DNA from: Bursaphelenchus xylophilus
Taxonomy: Eukaryota > Nematoda > Chromadorea > Rhabditida > Aphelenchoididae
DNA length: 64,000 nucleotides
NCBI GenBank assembly: GCA_904066235.2
Contig: CAJFCV020000004.1
Location: 1,612,001-1,676,000 of the forward strand
Reading direction: 5' to 3'
Part shown: one piece after another, positions 42,757-53,725 of the stretch
Position numbering within the stretch: the first letter of the stretch is position 1
Layout of the letters: each line of letters begins with the position of its first letter
The notes under the pieces: model-generated
Database searches by the model: none
The model's input: the letters and a program-made list of their open reading frames with translations, nothing else
Told to the model about the DNA's origin: nothing
Position numbers and translations under genes: made by a program

Positions 42757-42999
42757 TCAATTCTCCTTTTCTTTCTTCTCTTCCTTCGGTTCCTCCTTGG
42801 CCTCCTTCTTCTCTTCCGGCTTCTCCTTGTCCTTGTCCTTGGGCTCTTCGGGCTTCGGGGCGTGCACCTTCGCCATGGCGGAGCGTTTGCGACGGCGTTC
42901 GCGCTGGGAGGGAGCGCTCTCGCGGCGGAAGCCTTGCTTTGTTTCCGTGTCCTTCTTGTCGGCCATCATCTTCCGGCGCAATTCATTCGCATCCGACAT
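42757..42999 (-). CDS. Small highly charged Lys/Glu-rich protein (single exon)
   Basis: The minus-strand frame from 42999 encodes 80 residues beginning MSDANELRRKMMADKKDTET and ending in an alternating Lys/Glu/Pro tail (residues about 47-80). There is no signal peptide or TM segment. A polyadenylation signal AATAAA lies 30 bases after the stop (42722-42727 inverted), and a splice acceptor-like TATTATTTCAG precedes the 5' leader near 43077, which supports a real transcription unit. The higher GC content than its surroundings also fits coding sequence. No family is recognised; the composition suggests a disordered protein. Confidence 0.55.
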   Translation of the reverse strand: MSDANELRRKMMADKKDTETKQGFRRESAPSQRERRRKRSAMAKVHAPKPEEPKDKDKEKPEEKKEAKEEPKEEKKEKEN

Positions 43000-43079
43000 G
43001 TTTGGCGGGACGAAACAGCGAGTTGGGAAGGAAAATGAAGAAAAACGCGGAGAGATCAGAGGTTGGAAGAGGATCTGAA

Positions 43080-44830
43080 ATAATATTAGAGACTATTAAA
43101 TACCCCTAGGTCATTCATTCTTGATTTTTTTGTCGAAAAATCTAAAAAAATCGAAAAATTTGGTGATTTTTCATCGGAGAAATTACTTTTTATTTATCAG
43201 AATTGGAGCTACAGTATCAACCCGTCTGTAACATCCCAATTTATCATTTAATCATCCATAATAATACTGCCTCCCACAAAAAATGTCAATTTTCGGTCGA
43301 AAAAACCCAAGTTTGCTCGAATTCTCGGAAATTTAGTCAAATTTCAGGAAATCTTTGATCATTTTCGATTGAGTACTGACTCTTTGAGTAACTGTGAGCA
43401 ATAAGCATGACTACAAAATGGATTGCAAATCAAGAGAATGTAGTGTGACGCTTAGATTTTGTGGCCAAAAAGTGTTTTTCTCTTTGACCGCGCCCGTCTT
43501 TTGCGCGCTCTCTCGGCCGCAAAGATCGTTGAATATCTCGGCGGCGCCTGCAAAGCGCGAGCTGAAATTTTCAGGAATTCATAACTGGCCTATGCCTGAC
43601 GTGTGGCCAGAATTTAAAGAAAATCTGAGCGTTTCACTTGGAGTGAAAGATGCCCTTGTAAGATGGGAATATTTCATCTCAAGCAAAAAGATACCACCTC
43701 ATAATGGTAAAATGCGCTTCAAATTAATCATTGTAGCCCCTAATGTTTCTTTCGCGCAAAAAATAAATGGTATACCATCTCAAATTCCGGCTAAGTCATC
43801 AAAAAATGTCATGGATAATATAAAGATATAAGGCTAGTATTTAGACGGCTCAAACTTAAATTTATCCCCCATAAACTTACTCAAGAACCCACCGAAGAGG
43901 TCGAGACTGGTTTGGATCAGTAGAAATCGCTCGAAGGAAGTCCAATCCAATCGAATCTGGTTCGCAGAGAGGAGCCGCCGAACGCACAGCCAAAAACGAA
44001 CCGAACTCGGGTCGACGACGATTTTCGAATGAAAGAATTTCGAGGGAAATACGGGGAAAATCGAATAATCAAATTTTAGGGGTCTTTAGTTTTGAAAATG
44101 AAATTTTTTTTGACACAATTTCTTCAAAATTTTTTGAAAATTCAATTTTTTGCAAAATTAATATTATATTCGCAGGGGAAGTACCCCAAATGCGACACTC
44201 AGATTTTGATGAAACTTGGCACAATTTTATGAAAATTCTTCTAAAATTTATGCAAAAAATTTCTGCAAAAATCCTAGCTCACGCTTTGCAAAAACAGCCG
44301 AGATTTTTATATCAAAAAACCGGCGAAAATTTGACATTTTTTGCCGAATTTCGGCACTAAATGCTTCATGCCTATTTCCACCATCAAGGGCAAGATTTCC
44401 GCAAAAAATCAGTTTTTAGCAAAGTCATGGTCAAAAGGTGTTTTTTTACCGCTCTCTTCGTTTCGCGTAGTTTCGGCGGCAAATAGTCGTTGAATATCTG
44501 GACGGCGCTTGCAAAGCGCGAGCTGAAACTTTCCGGAATGGATATTCAATCTATGTATGCCCGACGTGGGTGAAAGAAAAGTCCTATATTTTTGTATTTC
44601 ATAAATAATTGTAAGAAGCGTCATTTCAGCAAAGGAGCAATGAATCCCCTTCGTTTATCCCTCTTCTAACTTGTGGCTTGTTACAAACTTCTCATCAAAC
44701 TTTTTTGCGCGTTTTTTATGTAAATGTTTCTCATAATACATTACAAAATTCAAAGAGGCAAAGCACATCATGATTGATATTCATTGTTCTACATGCATTC
44801 CCCATAATAATAACTGTTAGTTCTTTTTTG
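43080..44830. other. Repeat-dominated stretch with family D copies
   Basis: Family D segments lie at 43440-43660 (GCAAAGATCGTTGAATATCT, GAAAATCTGAGCGTTTCACT) and 44168-44580 (GGGAAGTACCCCAAATGCGA to TGCCCGACGTGGGTGA). The rest is AT-rich. A 145-residue frame at 43394-43831 runs through the repeat and is not called. The last 200 bases are the 5' flank of the TTL-2 gene. Confidence 0.5.
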
Positions 44831-44846
44831 ATTGATCTGGGAAAGG

Positions 44847-47421
44847 ATGATGTTGTTTGCTTTTGCCATATACTATTGCTTGACAGTTACAGAGACTTTT
44901 GCCATCTTTGGCTACTTCACAACGAAACGATATGTGGGAACGGGTGTTTTGAGTTGTAATGGAACAACTGCTGATGGGAAAACTGAAATGCGAGACTTGC
45001 CTGTGGTAGGTTTACACGGCGGCTTATAGGTGCGACGCTATAATTTTGCGTTGTTGAATAATTTTTTTTGTCTAGCCTAGGCACGGCTCACATCAACCAC
45101 AAACAGAATGCCAAGATTTTTGGCATTCGGTTTTTTAAGGGTCTCTAATGTTTTAGCTTACTGTGCAGTGGGTAATGAACAAAATAACATGAACCTGCGA
45201 TTAAAACATTGCCAAGGACCCATATTTTTTAAATTAATGGATTTTGGCGTTCTTCGGCCACCAGGTTAGCGACAAACTGCCGGAGAAAATCGAATTTTTG
45301 CAAACTTTGCGGCTGAATAACTTGTCTAAAACGATTGAAACACGGAAAGTGATTGCAACGATCTTCAGAATATTGTATTCTAAGGTAGTATGCGAAGTTT
45401 GAAGCAAATCGGACAGATAATAAAAAAGTAGATGCGATTTTAAGCTTTTTTACCTTATGGATTATATTACTTTGGGCAGATTTTAATGTCCGACAGCGTT
45501 AAATAGTCTAATTAATTAACTATATTATCTCATAACATCCTGTTAAGGGAGATTAACTGCAAAAATTTTAACTCTTAGGTCGAAAAAAAGTTTTACCTTA
45601 TAGTAGCATACCTGATCTTATACCAAAAATAATGAAAGTTTATGACTGAAGTCAAAGTTTTAAAATTATCTATGTAAATTGAGATGGCTTTCTAAGGCTA
45701 TACTGAGCTTTTGGAGTTGGTTTCAACTTCGCTGCGCCAATTTCAAAAATGGCCAATATCACCTAAAACAAGGTTCTTAGAACAGCTTCTAAACTGGTGC
45801 GAATGCCACTAATTATGCTCTTATTGTCTTTTTAGATCATAGTGGACCTAGCTGAGCCAAAATTTACCGATTTTTAAAATATTATTTTAGTCACCTAAAT
45901 ATCACTTTTTTTGGAATTTTGAGTGAGTAAGCTAGTATATGACACAGGGTTGCTTATTGTTCTCTGAAAATACTCTAATTATGCTCATAGAAAAAAGAAT
46001 TTAGGCAATTGCTTCGTTACGATTTCCCGATTTGAAACTTTTTTTTTGTGGTTGATGTGCGGCTCCTGGGCCAAATTTCGGCCAGGCGCTTCGCAAGTAC
46101 CCAACTGCGATGCTCAAATTTTGATGAAACTTTGCATAAATTTATGCAGGCGGTATAAAACATATGCATAACTGACCGATTTTTCTTGGTCAAAAGATGA
46201 GAAAACGCCATTTTTTGTGGATTTGTTAGTGTTCCCACATGAAACCAATTTTTTCCATGCGAAACTGGAAGAGTGTTTTTTTTCTCTGGCCGCACTCCAC
46301 CTTTGGTGTACTCTCTCGGCCGCCATGATCGCTCAATATCTTGGCTGCAACTGCAAAACGCGAGCCAAGACTTTCAGGAATTGATATGTGGTCTATGCTC
46401 GAAACGCAGGCAAATTTTAAAGAATGTCTGAGCGTCGCACTTAGGGGTAGTTCCTTCGTTAGGAGAACTAACTTGAAACCCAATTTCTAAAAGTAAAGAC
46501 AGTCGTCATCGCAGATTTTAGTGTTTTAGTAACAACTCATTCTACTATGTTTTATACAGTATAAAATTAACATGAATAACCACGTAGTGTAGGCGAGTCA
46601 GCAAAATAATAGTAATAGCTTTTAGGTTTAGGGTTTTGGGTTACATTTTGTGTTTTTACGTAACGTTTTAGTGTTTTAGGTAATTTTAGTGTGTTAGGTT
46701 ACATCTTACTCGATTATGTTTTATACAGTTTAAATTTAACATGAATCTGACTAGTGAGCGTCGCACTTGGGGCACTTCCCTTATCAGCAGATAAAAAAAT
46801 CCACCTTACGAATTATACTCAGCTTTTTTCAGAAAATTGTAATGGTCGAAGACGTCAGCTCCGACAAGCCTATTACACAGGCCGATGAAATTGGAAATGC
46901 AATGGCAAATATGAGAGGGCAGTACAGAATCGAATCGGAAAAATACATTCGGTTAATTTCCAAGCCCTTAGTCATCTTGTAAGTTGTCGTTAAGCTCAAT
47001 TGTCACTGTCGGATACAGTATACATATATATATTCGCCTAATTTCTACGAAAAAGATTACAAAAAAACAATCGTCCCGCAAGAGCCGTAAATTAGCTAAA
47101 ATCACAGCCATTTCCATAGATAAGAGCATATACTATGTATTAATATATAACATCCTTGCTGTTGGCCAATCCCATTTTTTGAGAAAATTACGTGTAACTA
47201 CGTATTTTACGCCGGTAGCTCTGACGCAAAAGGAGTGTCTCGATGATTAAACAAAATTTCAATTAAACTTATCGCTAATATTCCGTTTCAGCTATCACAT
47301 GTGCAGCGGGCAGACGGTGTGCCGAGAACTTCGAGTGGAAGGAGCGGAGAAACACCAGAGAATTGAATTGTTCGAAAAAGGAAATATTGTGTCGTTGACA
47401 AAATGTGCCAGGAATAATTGA
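44847..47421 (+). CDS. Transthyretin-like (TTL/ttr) secreted protein 2
   Basis: Exons are 44847-45005, 46833-46978 and 47292-47421, with phases 0 and 2, giving 144 residues. MMLFAFAIYYCLTVTETFA acts as a signal peptide. TTL landmarks are GTGVLSCNGTTADGK, then VKIVMVEDVSSD, a central strand QYRIESEKY, and VILYHMCSG followed by CRELRVEG. Length, exon count and phases match TTL-1 on the other strand about 3 kb away, though the sequences have diverged. No single long open frame reveals this gene; the second and third exons become visible only when spliced. Intron 1 (1827 bases) contains a 1-kb inverted-repeat element, a family D copy and a short oac-like relic. The function of most TTL proteins is unknown; secretion is predicted. 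Confidence 0.72.
45075..46075. mobile_element. 1-kb element with about 28-base inverted termini, in TTL-2 intron
   Basis: Left end CCTAGGCACGGCTCACATCA then ACCACAAA; right end TTTGTGGTTGATGTGCGGCT then CCTGGG. The interior is AT-rich without a transposase frame. It is probably a non-autonomous DNA transposon; exact edges and target duplication are not resolved. Confidence 0.55.
46080..46460. repeat. Family D element in TTL-2 intron
   Basis: It begins CAAGTACCCAACTGCGATGC and ends GAGCGTCGCACTTAGGGGTA, inverted. A separate D-type end (GAGCGTCGCACTTGGGGCAC) lies at 46755-46775. Confidence 0.65.
46461..46520 (+). pseudogene. Short relic of oac exon 7
   Basis: AGGAGAACTAACTTGAAACC, CAATTTCTAAAAG and AAGACAGTCGTCATC match, in order, the start and middle of exon 7 of the oac genes (29521 and 35952), with about 40 internal bases missing. 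It is directly attached to a family D end and lies about 10 kb from the nearest oac gene. Confidence 0.45.
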
Positions 47422-47461
47422 ACATGAAAAAGTTGATATGCTCATATACGAAACACTTCGA

Positions 47462-47600
47462 ATATCGGTCCTTCGAGAAAGTAATGAGAACTCTGTCGCT
47501 TGCATCGCTGCAGAGAAAAATGAAATGTATCGCGACAAAATCTAATTGCTTTCCACTTCAGCGACGAGATTGGTGCAGAGAGCTTGCGCTCTCTGCACTC
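47462..47600. mobile_element. Family A fragment downstream of TTL-2
   Basis: CGAGAAAGTAATGAGAACTC followed by TGTATCGCGACAAAATCTAA and TTCCACTTCAGCGACGAG match the left and middle of family A; the termini are lost. Confidence 0.6.
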
Positions 47601-47724
47601 GCTCATTCAGCCCCCCTGGACCCAGCATAAACCCCTTCATCCAATCTGAAGCTCCTACTCGGAATTGGGTTCTCTCGGCTACGGTCAGCGTTGCCTGAAC
47701 TACAAGAACGAATTTGGACGGCAA

Positions 47725-47885
47725 CTGGGGTTTTGAGCTAAAACGCCGGGGGTCGTTTTACCCTAATTTGCATTTTTTGTAATATTCTAAATTTTTCATT
47801 ATGGGGGTGTAAAATGGACAAAACAGTGGGGGTTTGAACTTACCTTTCCTGGGGGCTGAACTACCAAAGCCCCAAAAAATGTGTT
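47725..47885. mobile_element. Family J inverted-repeat element
   Basis: GGGGTTTTGAGCTAAAACGC at the left and GGGGGCTGAACTACCAAAGC at the right correspond to the family J ends at 36160-36300. Confidence 0.5.
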
Positions 47886-48073
47886 ATATCTCGTAATGAA
47901 TGCATTGTTCACAGCCATGTCTACGACAGACTGATAGGATACTTGACCGGCCGGAAAGTCGCCTGGTTTCGGCCACGGCTGAAATTCTTTTGTGACATTT
48001 CGTGTAATTTCAATAAGTCCAAAATGGGCGACGCGTCGAAGAGAGCCAGGAAACACTTTGAATTGCCGTGCAA

Positions 48074-48313
48074 GGGCCAATGCGCTAACTGAAAGTTTGC
48101 TGAAAGTTAGCTGAAAATGGTAGGGCGCAGCTTGGAAAAATAGCACTGGCGCAGCTCGCATCTCGCGGGCAGCTCGGAAAACAAGCTTCTGCAGCTCGCC
48201 GGAGCTAACTTTCAGCTCGTTTTCGAGCTGCGCCCAAGACGCGAGCTGCCCCGTCCAAGTCCTCCGAGCTGCGTCCTATGATTTTCAGCAGACTTTCAGT
48301 TAGCGCATTGGCC
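48074..48313. mobile_element. 240-base inverted-repeat element with GGGCCAATGCGC ends
   Basis: GGGCCAATGCGCTAACTGAA at the left is inverted at the right end (TTCAGTTAGCGCATTGGCCC). The interior has paired GAGCTGCG/CGCAGCTC motifs. It lies in the 5' flank of four-TM gene 1, directly next to a family C fragment (47985-48070). Confidence 0.65.
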
Positions 48314-48572
48314 CCAGTACTAGTCCATTTGCAAAGCCGTTTGAGTCATTTCTGCGACATGCACTGTACGAAAACGAAAATTCACTTTGCAATATGCAAT
48401 TTGTTGTTTTTTGCACCATGCGATAAGCTTTTTGGGGTCCGTATGAATCACTCCGAAAAACAGTTTCTTATCAATTTCGCTCATCAAAACCTCACCCTCA
48501 ACGGTTGAAGCCTTCTTTTTGCTGCCTTTTAGCTACTGCAAATGGACAAATTAAAGGATAATTTTGGGTGTT

Positions 48573-49889
48573 ATGAAAAGACGATGGTGTTTACTGACCT
48601 ATCTTCAATATTCTTTATTTTTCTTTAATTTTCTACTCCTAATTGGCACCAATTTCCTATTTTTTATCGCTGTTGTGCAGTTGCTGAATTTGAATCAACG
48701 GGAAATGGGGATTGAACAGTACATTTTTCCGTTTCGATGCATAATATTCATCTCGCAAAATGTGAATTCGGCATTAATGTTTGGTTTAACGTTCACGGTG
48801 AAGTATGTGAGGCCAAGTCGGCCAATTTGCTTCTCAATTGTTGGATGTGAGTTTTTAATTTCTTTTGTGAAAAAAAGCTACATGTTTTTGGGTCACCGAG
48901 AGTTCGGGTGGCCAATAATTTGCGTCACAGTGCACTGCAGTGCCTATGTAGCGATGTCATCATATTTTTTCTGCTATTACTGGTGCAATAGGGTAAATAT
49001 TATAGTTTTTCGGAGATTTCGTTTCTCAATTCTGAGCTATCCCCTTGGTTCTAATCTTGGGATTTTTATTTTTCCGTGTCCCTACTTTTCGGGACGACGA
49101 CAGTTCGGTCAGCACAAAACCGATCTATACGGGGCGGTGGATACACATGAGAACGTAAAAAAAGGTTGTAGGAGGTGTCTACGAGTTTTGGCAAAGACAC
49201 TTCTTTATCTGCGAAGGCTCGGCGGAGACTTGGCGAAGACTTTCAGTATGACTTTTTTTTCCAACCTTAGCTATTGCTAACCTTATTTTTCTTGACCCTG
49301 AGTTATTGTACCACATAAAATGCCGAAATGTGCGGCACAAAACGAAGATCTGTAACTTTTATCTAACTTTATTGATTATTGATACACGCAAAATACCTCA
49401 AAATAGCTATCCAAGGACCCGATCATTTATTATTTCTACTAACTAAGCCTTCTCCTGGCCTTTCCCATGTACACAACGACGAACCAGCGCGATTCATAGT
49501 ATCGTTAACCCGAACTGTCGCTGACCCGAGAAGTTGTACGCGATTTTTCACAAAATTGATAACACATTTCTTCAGTACTGAGCCTCATGTCCACCTCATT
49601 CTTTATTACCGCTCTGGTCATTAAATTCCAAGACGAGGTGGATCAGGACGTCATCGATCAATTTGGCGATATTCTAAGTCCTCGTTCTTTTGAGAGTGTT
49701 CCAAATACGACCAACATCATCAGGAGATCAAGCTTATACAAGATTGTCGGATACTACGCCGACACGTTTATGACGTACATCGCTGCTTGGTTCGTTGCCG
49801 CAGGGCTTTTATGTGCTTTCAATTTGTTTGGCAGGATATTATACTCATGGAATGTGAACTTGATACCAAATCATAAATATTATCTGTGA
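48573..49889 (+). CDS. Four-transmembrane protein of unknown function, copy 1
   Basis: Exons are 48573-48846 and 49576-49889 (phase 1), giving 195 residues. Four hydrophobic segments are evident: about residues 8-38 (QYSLFFFNFLLLIGTNFLFF), 50-75, 86-107 and 150-178 (AAWFVAAGLLCAFNLFGRIL). A polar loop between TM3 and TM4 carries an N-glycosylation site (NTT). The topology recalls tetraspanins, but the diagnostic CCG motif is absent, so no family is assigned. The donor GTGAGT at 48847 and acceptor CTTCAG at 49575 are identical in position to copy 2. A family E repeat fills the intron. A polyadenylation signal AATAAA lies near 49924. Coding frame, conserved splice sites and paralogue conservation argue that the gene is real. 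Confidence 0.7.
49062..49545. repeat. Family E element in the intron of four-TM copy 1
   Basis: Left CTACTTTTCGGGACGACGAC with CAGTTCGG, right CCCGAACTGTCGCTGACCCG, imperfectly inverted. It is one of the most complete family E copies in the window. Confidence 0.65.
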
Positions 49890-50454
49890 AAAAAGATCAA
49901 ATTAAGCGTCTATTGTTAAACATAATAAAATTACAATACGGGTAAACGTACAATTTTCCATAAAATTTGACGTTTTTTTCAAAAAATGGAAGTTTTTCGG
50001 AGATTTTTCAAATTTAGATGGAAAATAGGGCTGAATTCGTTGCAAAACCGAGCACGTTGAGATACGATAACGTTTCTGAGAGGTTTTGGAGACATTGAAA
50101 ATTACGGGACTTTTAGATTTTCCAACGAAATTTCGAGGTTTTTGATGATTACAAACATCGTCCATGGCCGGAACCACACATGGCAGAGCCAGAGCTGGTC
50201 TTCGGAAATCTTGACCTTGTTTTTTGAGGCTCGAGAATGGAAATTTTGCGCCATCCAAAAAACTTTTCGTAATGAAACGAAAAATTGGGATGCCAATTTT
50301 GGGTTTTTGGCATTTTGCAAGGAGATACGTAATATTTATGGCTCCATAAGGGTCAAATACACATTTTATGCGGTTCAAAATGCTGGCAACGACAAAAACA
50401 CCCTTAAAACGAGCCATAAAACACAATGCCAAGATGTTGCCAAAATGGCGGGAA

Positions 50455-50535
50455 AACTGCAATTCAAATTTTTAGCGGTCGGGCCGAGCCTAAAAATGCT
50501 CAGGGCCGGACCCTGGGGCCATGCCGGGCCGTAGT
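50455..50535. repeat. GGCCCGG-family fragment
   Basis: The sequence GCGGTCGGGCCGAGCCTAAA to CATGCCGGGCCG lies between the two four-TM genes and matches the terminal part of the GC-rich element at 7996-8737. Confidence 0.5.
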
Positions 50536-50669
50536 TTGCCTATGAATCACCACAAGAAGCAGATTCTTATCAGTTTCGCTTATCAAAACCTCACCCTCAA
50601 CGGTTTAAGCCGTCGTTTCGCTGCTCTAACCGCTCCAAATGAGCAAGTTGAAAATTAATTCTGGGTATT

Positions 50670-53321
50670 ATGAAAAGGCGATGGTGCTTACTGACCTATC
50701 TTCAATATTCTTTATTTTTCTATAATTTTTTACTTCTAATTGTCACTAATTTCCTATTTTTTGTCGCTATTGTGCAGCTTTTGAATTTGAATAAAGAGGA
50801 AATGTCGCTGGAGAAGTTCATTTTCCCGGCTCGATGCGCAATATTCATCTCGCAAAATGTGAATTCGGCACTAATGTTTCTTTTAACGTTCACGGTGAAG
50901 TATGTGCGACCAAGTCGTCCATTTTGCTGTGCGATTGTTGTATGTGAGTTTTTTTGATTTTTTTCGAGCGAATAATGTATTAACGCTTAGTTAGTAGAAA
51001 TAATAAGATTGAGCGGGCCCTAGGATAGCTTATAACCTATTTTGAGGTATTTTACATGTAATTATATCAATAATATCTAGATAAAAGTTACGGATCTTCG
51101 TTTTTTACCTCAATTTTTGGTCCTTTATACAGGGTGCGGCAAAAAAATGGAAACTTATTTTTAAAGCTCTATTTTTCCTAGCAATCCAAATTCCGCAAAA
51201 GTAACGGTCACCAGCAATAACATAGAGCATTGTTTATAACATATTCAACCCGTTTCGCAGTGGCTGCTTTTGGTGGCGATGTAGAGCTCCAAAAGTGACT
51301 TAAAATTTTGGGCTTTTGGCCGCGGCTTTTTTCGAGGAAGTCGGTCCCGTTCTTGGCGCAGCGATTACTTTGCAACTCCAAACTTTTATGGGGTGTAGTA
51401 CAGATGCTGGTCCCCAATTGATAAAAAAATATAGTCCATCGGATTCATATCCGGCGAGCAGGCGCACATTTCGCAGACGGGGTGGAATCGGGAAAATCGG
51501 TCCCATTACTGGTCTTGACTCGCTTTTGCCATGTGAGCCGGCGCTGAGTCTAGTTGGAACGCCAAATTTGAGTTGCCAAGGTTCCTCTGAGCCAACAGAA
51601 CCATGAAGAAATTGAGGTTAACGCGGCGCTAGAATTTTGCCCTCTTGATCCACGAAAATCTCGGAATTCTTGCCGCTGGCACAAATTCCGCATTATGCGA
51701 TGACGGCCCGGATTTTGACGGTGTTCGTCGTTAGCCGACGTGCAGAGGGCCTCATCGGATTGGATTCTGACGTTCTGTTGGTTGTGCACCCGCCAAACAT
51801 TTCACCGCGAAGGGAATGCGCTCCCATCGCGGACCTGCGGCCCGACGTCTGAATTTTCGGCATTTTTTCAGGCGTACGGGCTTGATCTTGCCGGTGAGGA
51901 GTTGTGCATTTTAGACCTTGTATGGGGAGACCTTGGGTTGATTTTTAGCTATTTGGCCGACTGGTCGGTCGCTGGTACCGGTCTCGCGGGCAATTTTTTC
52001 TGGAAATCGACGGATTTCGTTGTTGATGACCTCGCGGCTGGCAGAAGTGACGGCGGTGCGTTTTCTTTCACTTAATGGACGCTTAAAATTGTTGACAAGC
52101 TTCTTGCATTGTGTGATTACTTTGGGCACAACGTCGTTTCTATAGCGGGCAAATTAGCACTTCGAACAGCTTAAAAAACATGTCCAAAATTGAGGTCCCT
52201 TTCTTTGACATTCAAAAAAAGAATGTTAGTAAATCGATATGGATATGAAATTGTAACGTCCAGGAGAGAAAACTACGGAGAATTTAATGGTACGAAAATA
52301 ATTGTGCTGCATTAAAAAATTTTTGCGTCAGGACCCAATGAAAAAAAGTTTCCATTTTTTTGCCGCACCCTGTATATTACAATAACTTGGGATAAATAAA
52401 ACTAATGTTAGTAATACATAAAATTAGAAAAATTGGACAGATTGCAAGCCTTCGCCAAGTCTCCGCCGAGCCCTTGCCGAACGTTTCAAATTATGTTTGC
52501 AGCTGTACAAATGGTTTGGATGGTTACCGTAAGGTTATCCGGGCATTTTTAAAGGTTCAGAAACCATTTTTTCAAAACGAGCACCCATACAGTTGGGGAC
52601 CTGATCCAGTGGCAAAAAACGTACATTTTTGGATCCGGGAAGTATCAGAAATGTGGCAAAATGCTTCCCTCTCCAAGTGAAAAAAACTTCGTTTTGAAAG
52701 TTCCCACACAAAAAGAGCGGGCGCGCTTTTGAAATCAGCGTTTTTTCACTTGGAGAGGGAAGCAGTTTGCTATATTTTTGATACCTCCCGGATGCAAAAT
52801 GGTACGTTTTTTGCCACTAGATCAGGTCTCCCACTGTAACTTTGAAATCGGCATATGAATTCAATAGATTCGTGTACTTATCTATACCTGTGGGTTGTCA
52901 ATGCAAAATTTATATCATACTGCGTAGAGTAGTGTAGGAAATTTGTAATTCTAATCGGTAAATGTTGAAAGTGTTTATTACACACCTCTAATGACACATT
53001 CCTTCAGTGCTGAACCTCATTTCCACCTCTTTTTTCATTGCCGCTTTTGCCATTCTACTGCAAATTAAATTGGATCAGCACGTCGATGATCCACCCGACG
53101 ATATTCTTCATTTACGCCGTTTTATGAGCGAAGCAAACACGACCAACATCATCCCAAAATCAAGCCTATACAAGTTTGTCGGACCCTACAGCAACACGCT
53201 TATGAAATATGCGGCCGCTTGGTGCGCTGCGTTCGGGTTTTTATGCACTTTCAACGTATCCGGCCGAATATTGTACTCATGGAATGTGAAGTTGATAGCA
53301 AATCATCGATATTATCTATGA
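50670..53321 (+). CDS. Four-transmembrane protein of unknown function, copy 2
   Basis: Exons are 50670-50943 and 53008-53321 (phase 1), giving 195 residues, the same length as copy 1. The N-terminal MKRRWCLLTYLQYSLFF is identical in both. Four TM segments and the NTT glycosylation site are conserved, while the TM3-TM4 loop has diverged most. The 5' flank (50540-50669) and 3' flank (53330-53530) also match copy 1, so the duplication covered the whole gene. The intron is 2064 bases because it carries a family E element, split by a mariner, and a family B element. A polyadenylation signal AATAAA lies near 53406. Function is unknown. Confidence 0.7.
50985..52490. repeat. Family E element split by the mariner insertion
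   Basis: The left part (50985-51127, TTTTGAGGTATTTTACATGT) and the right part (52375-52490, CTTCGCCAAGTCTCCGCCGA) are the two pieces of a family E sequence. The continuity of the family across the TA at 51128/52373 shows that the mariner inserted into it. Confidence 0.6.
51130..52372 (-). mobile_element. Mariner transposon with decayed transposase
   Basis: The 1243-base element has perfect inverted termini of about 27 bases starting CAGGGTGCGGCAAAAAAATG, flanked by TA on both sides. On the minus strand, broken frames encode mariner transposase pieces in order: the HTH-to-linker region RETGTSDRPVGQI (about 52100-51950), RPYKVQ and AQLLTGKIKLVRLKRC, FQLDSAPAHMAKASQD around a catalytic Asp (about 51560-51510), and CACSPDMNPMDYIF (about 51470-51430) with the next catalytic Asp. 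Stops and frameshifts separate them. The near-perfect termini beside a dead gene suggest a fairly young copy, possibly mobilised in trans. Confidence 0.88.
52590..52836. mobile_element. Family B element in four-TM copy 2 intron
   Basis: Left GGGGACCTGATCCAGTGGCA, right GATCAGGTCTCCCACTG followed by TA. It is close to intact but has lost the left CAGTG end. Confidence 0.7.
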
Positions 53322-53725
53322 AAAAAGATTACAAACCCCATTCTTTTTGCTTGGAACAGACGAAAGATGTGTTGAAGATCAAGTTAAGCGTTTATTGTTG
53401 AAATTAATAAAATTACAATACGGGTAAACGTACAATTTCCCATAAAATTTGACGTTTTTCTTCAAAAAATTGAAGTTTTTCGGAGACTCCTCAAATTTAG
53501 ATGGAAAATAGGGCTGAGTTCGTTGCAAAACGAATACCAAGAGGTGCTGTAACGTTTTCGGGAGGGTTTGGAGATGTCGAAAATTTCGGGATTTTTTGAA
53601 TTTCTCGCAAAAATTTCGAGATTTTCAATAATTTTAGACAAAAGCTAAAGGATTCCAAAATTTTGAAAATAGCGAAAAAATATGTTACAGTACTCTTAGC
53701 ATCCAAAATTTCATGTTTTCATCAA

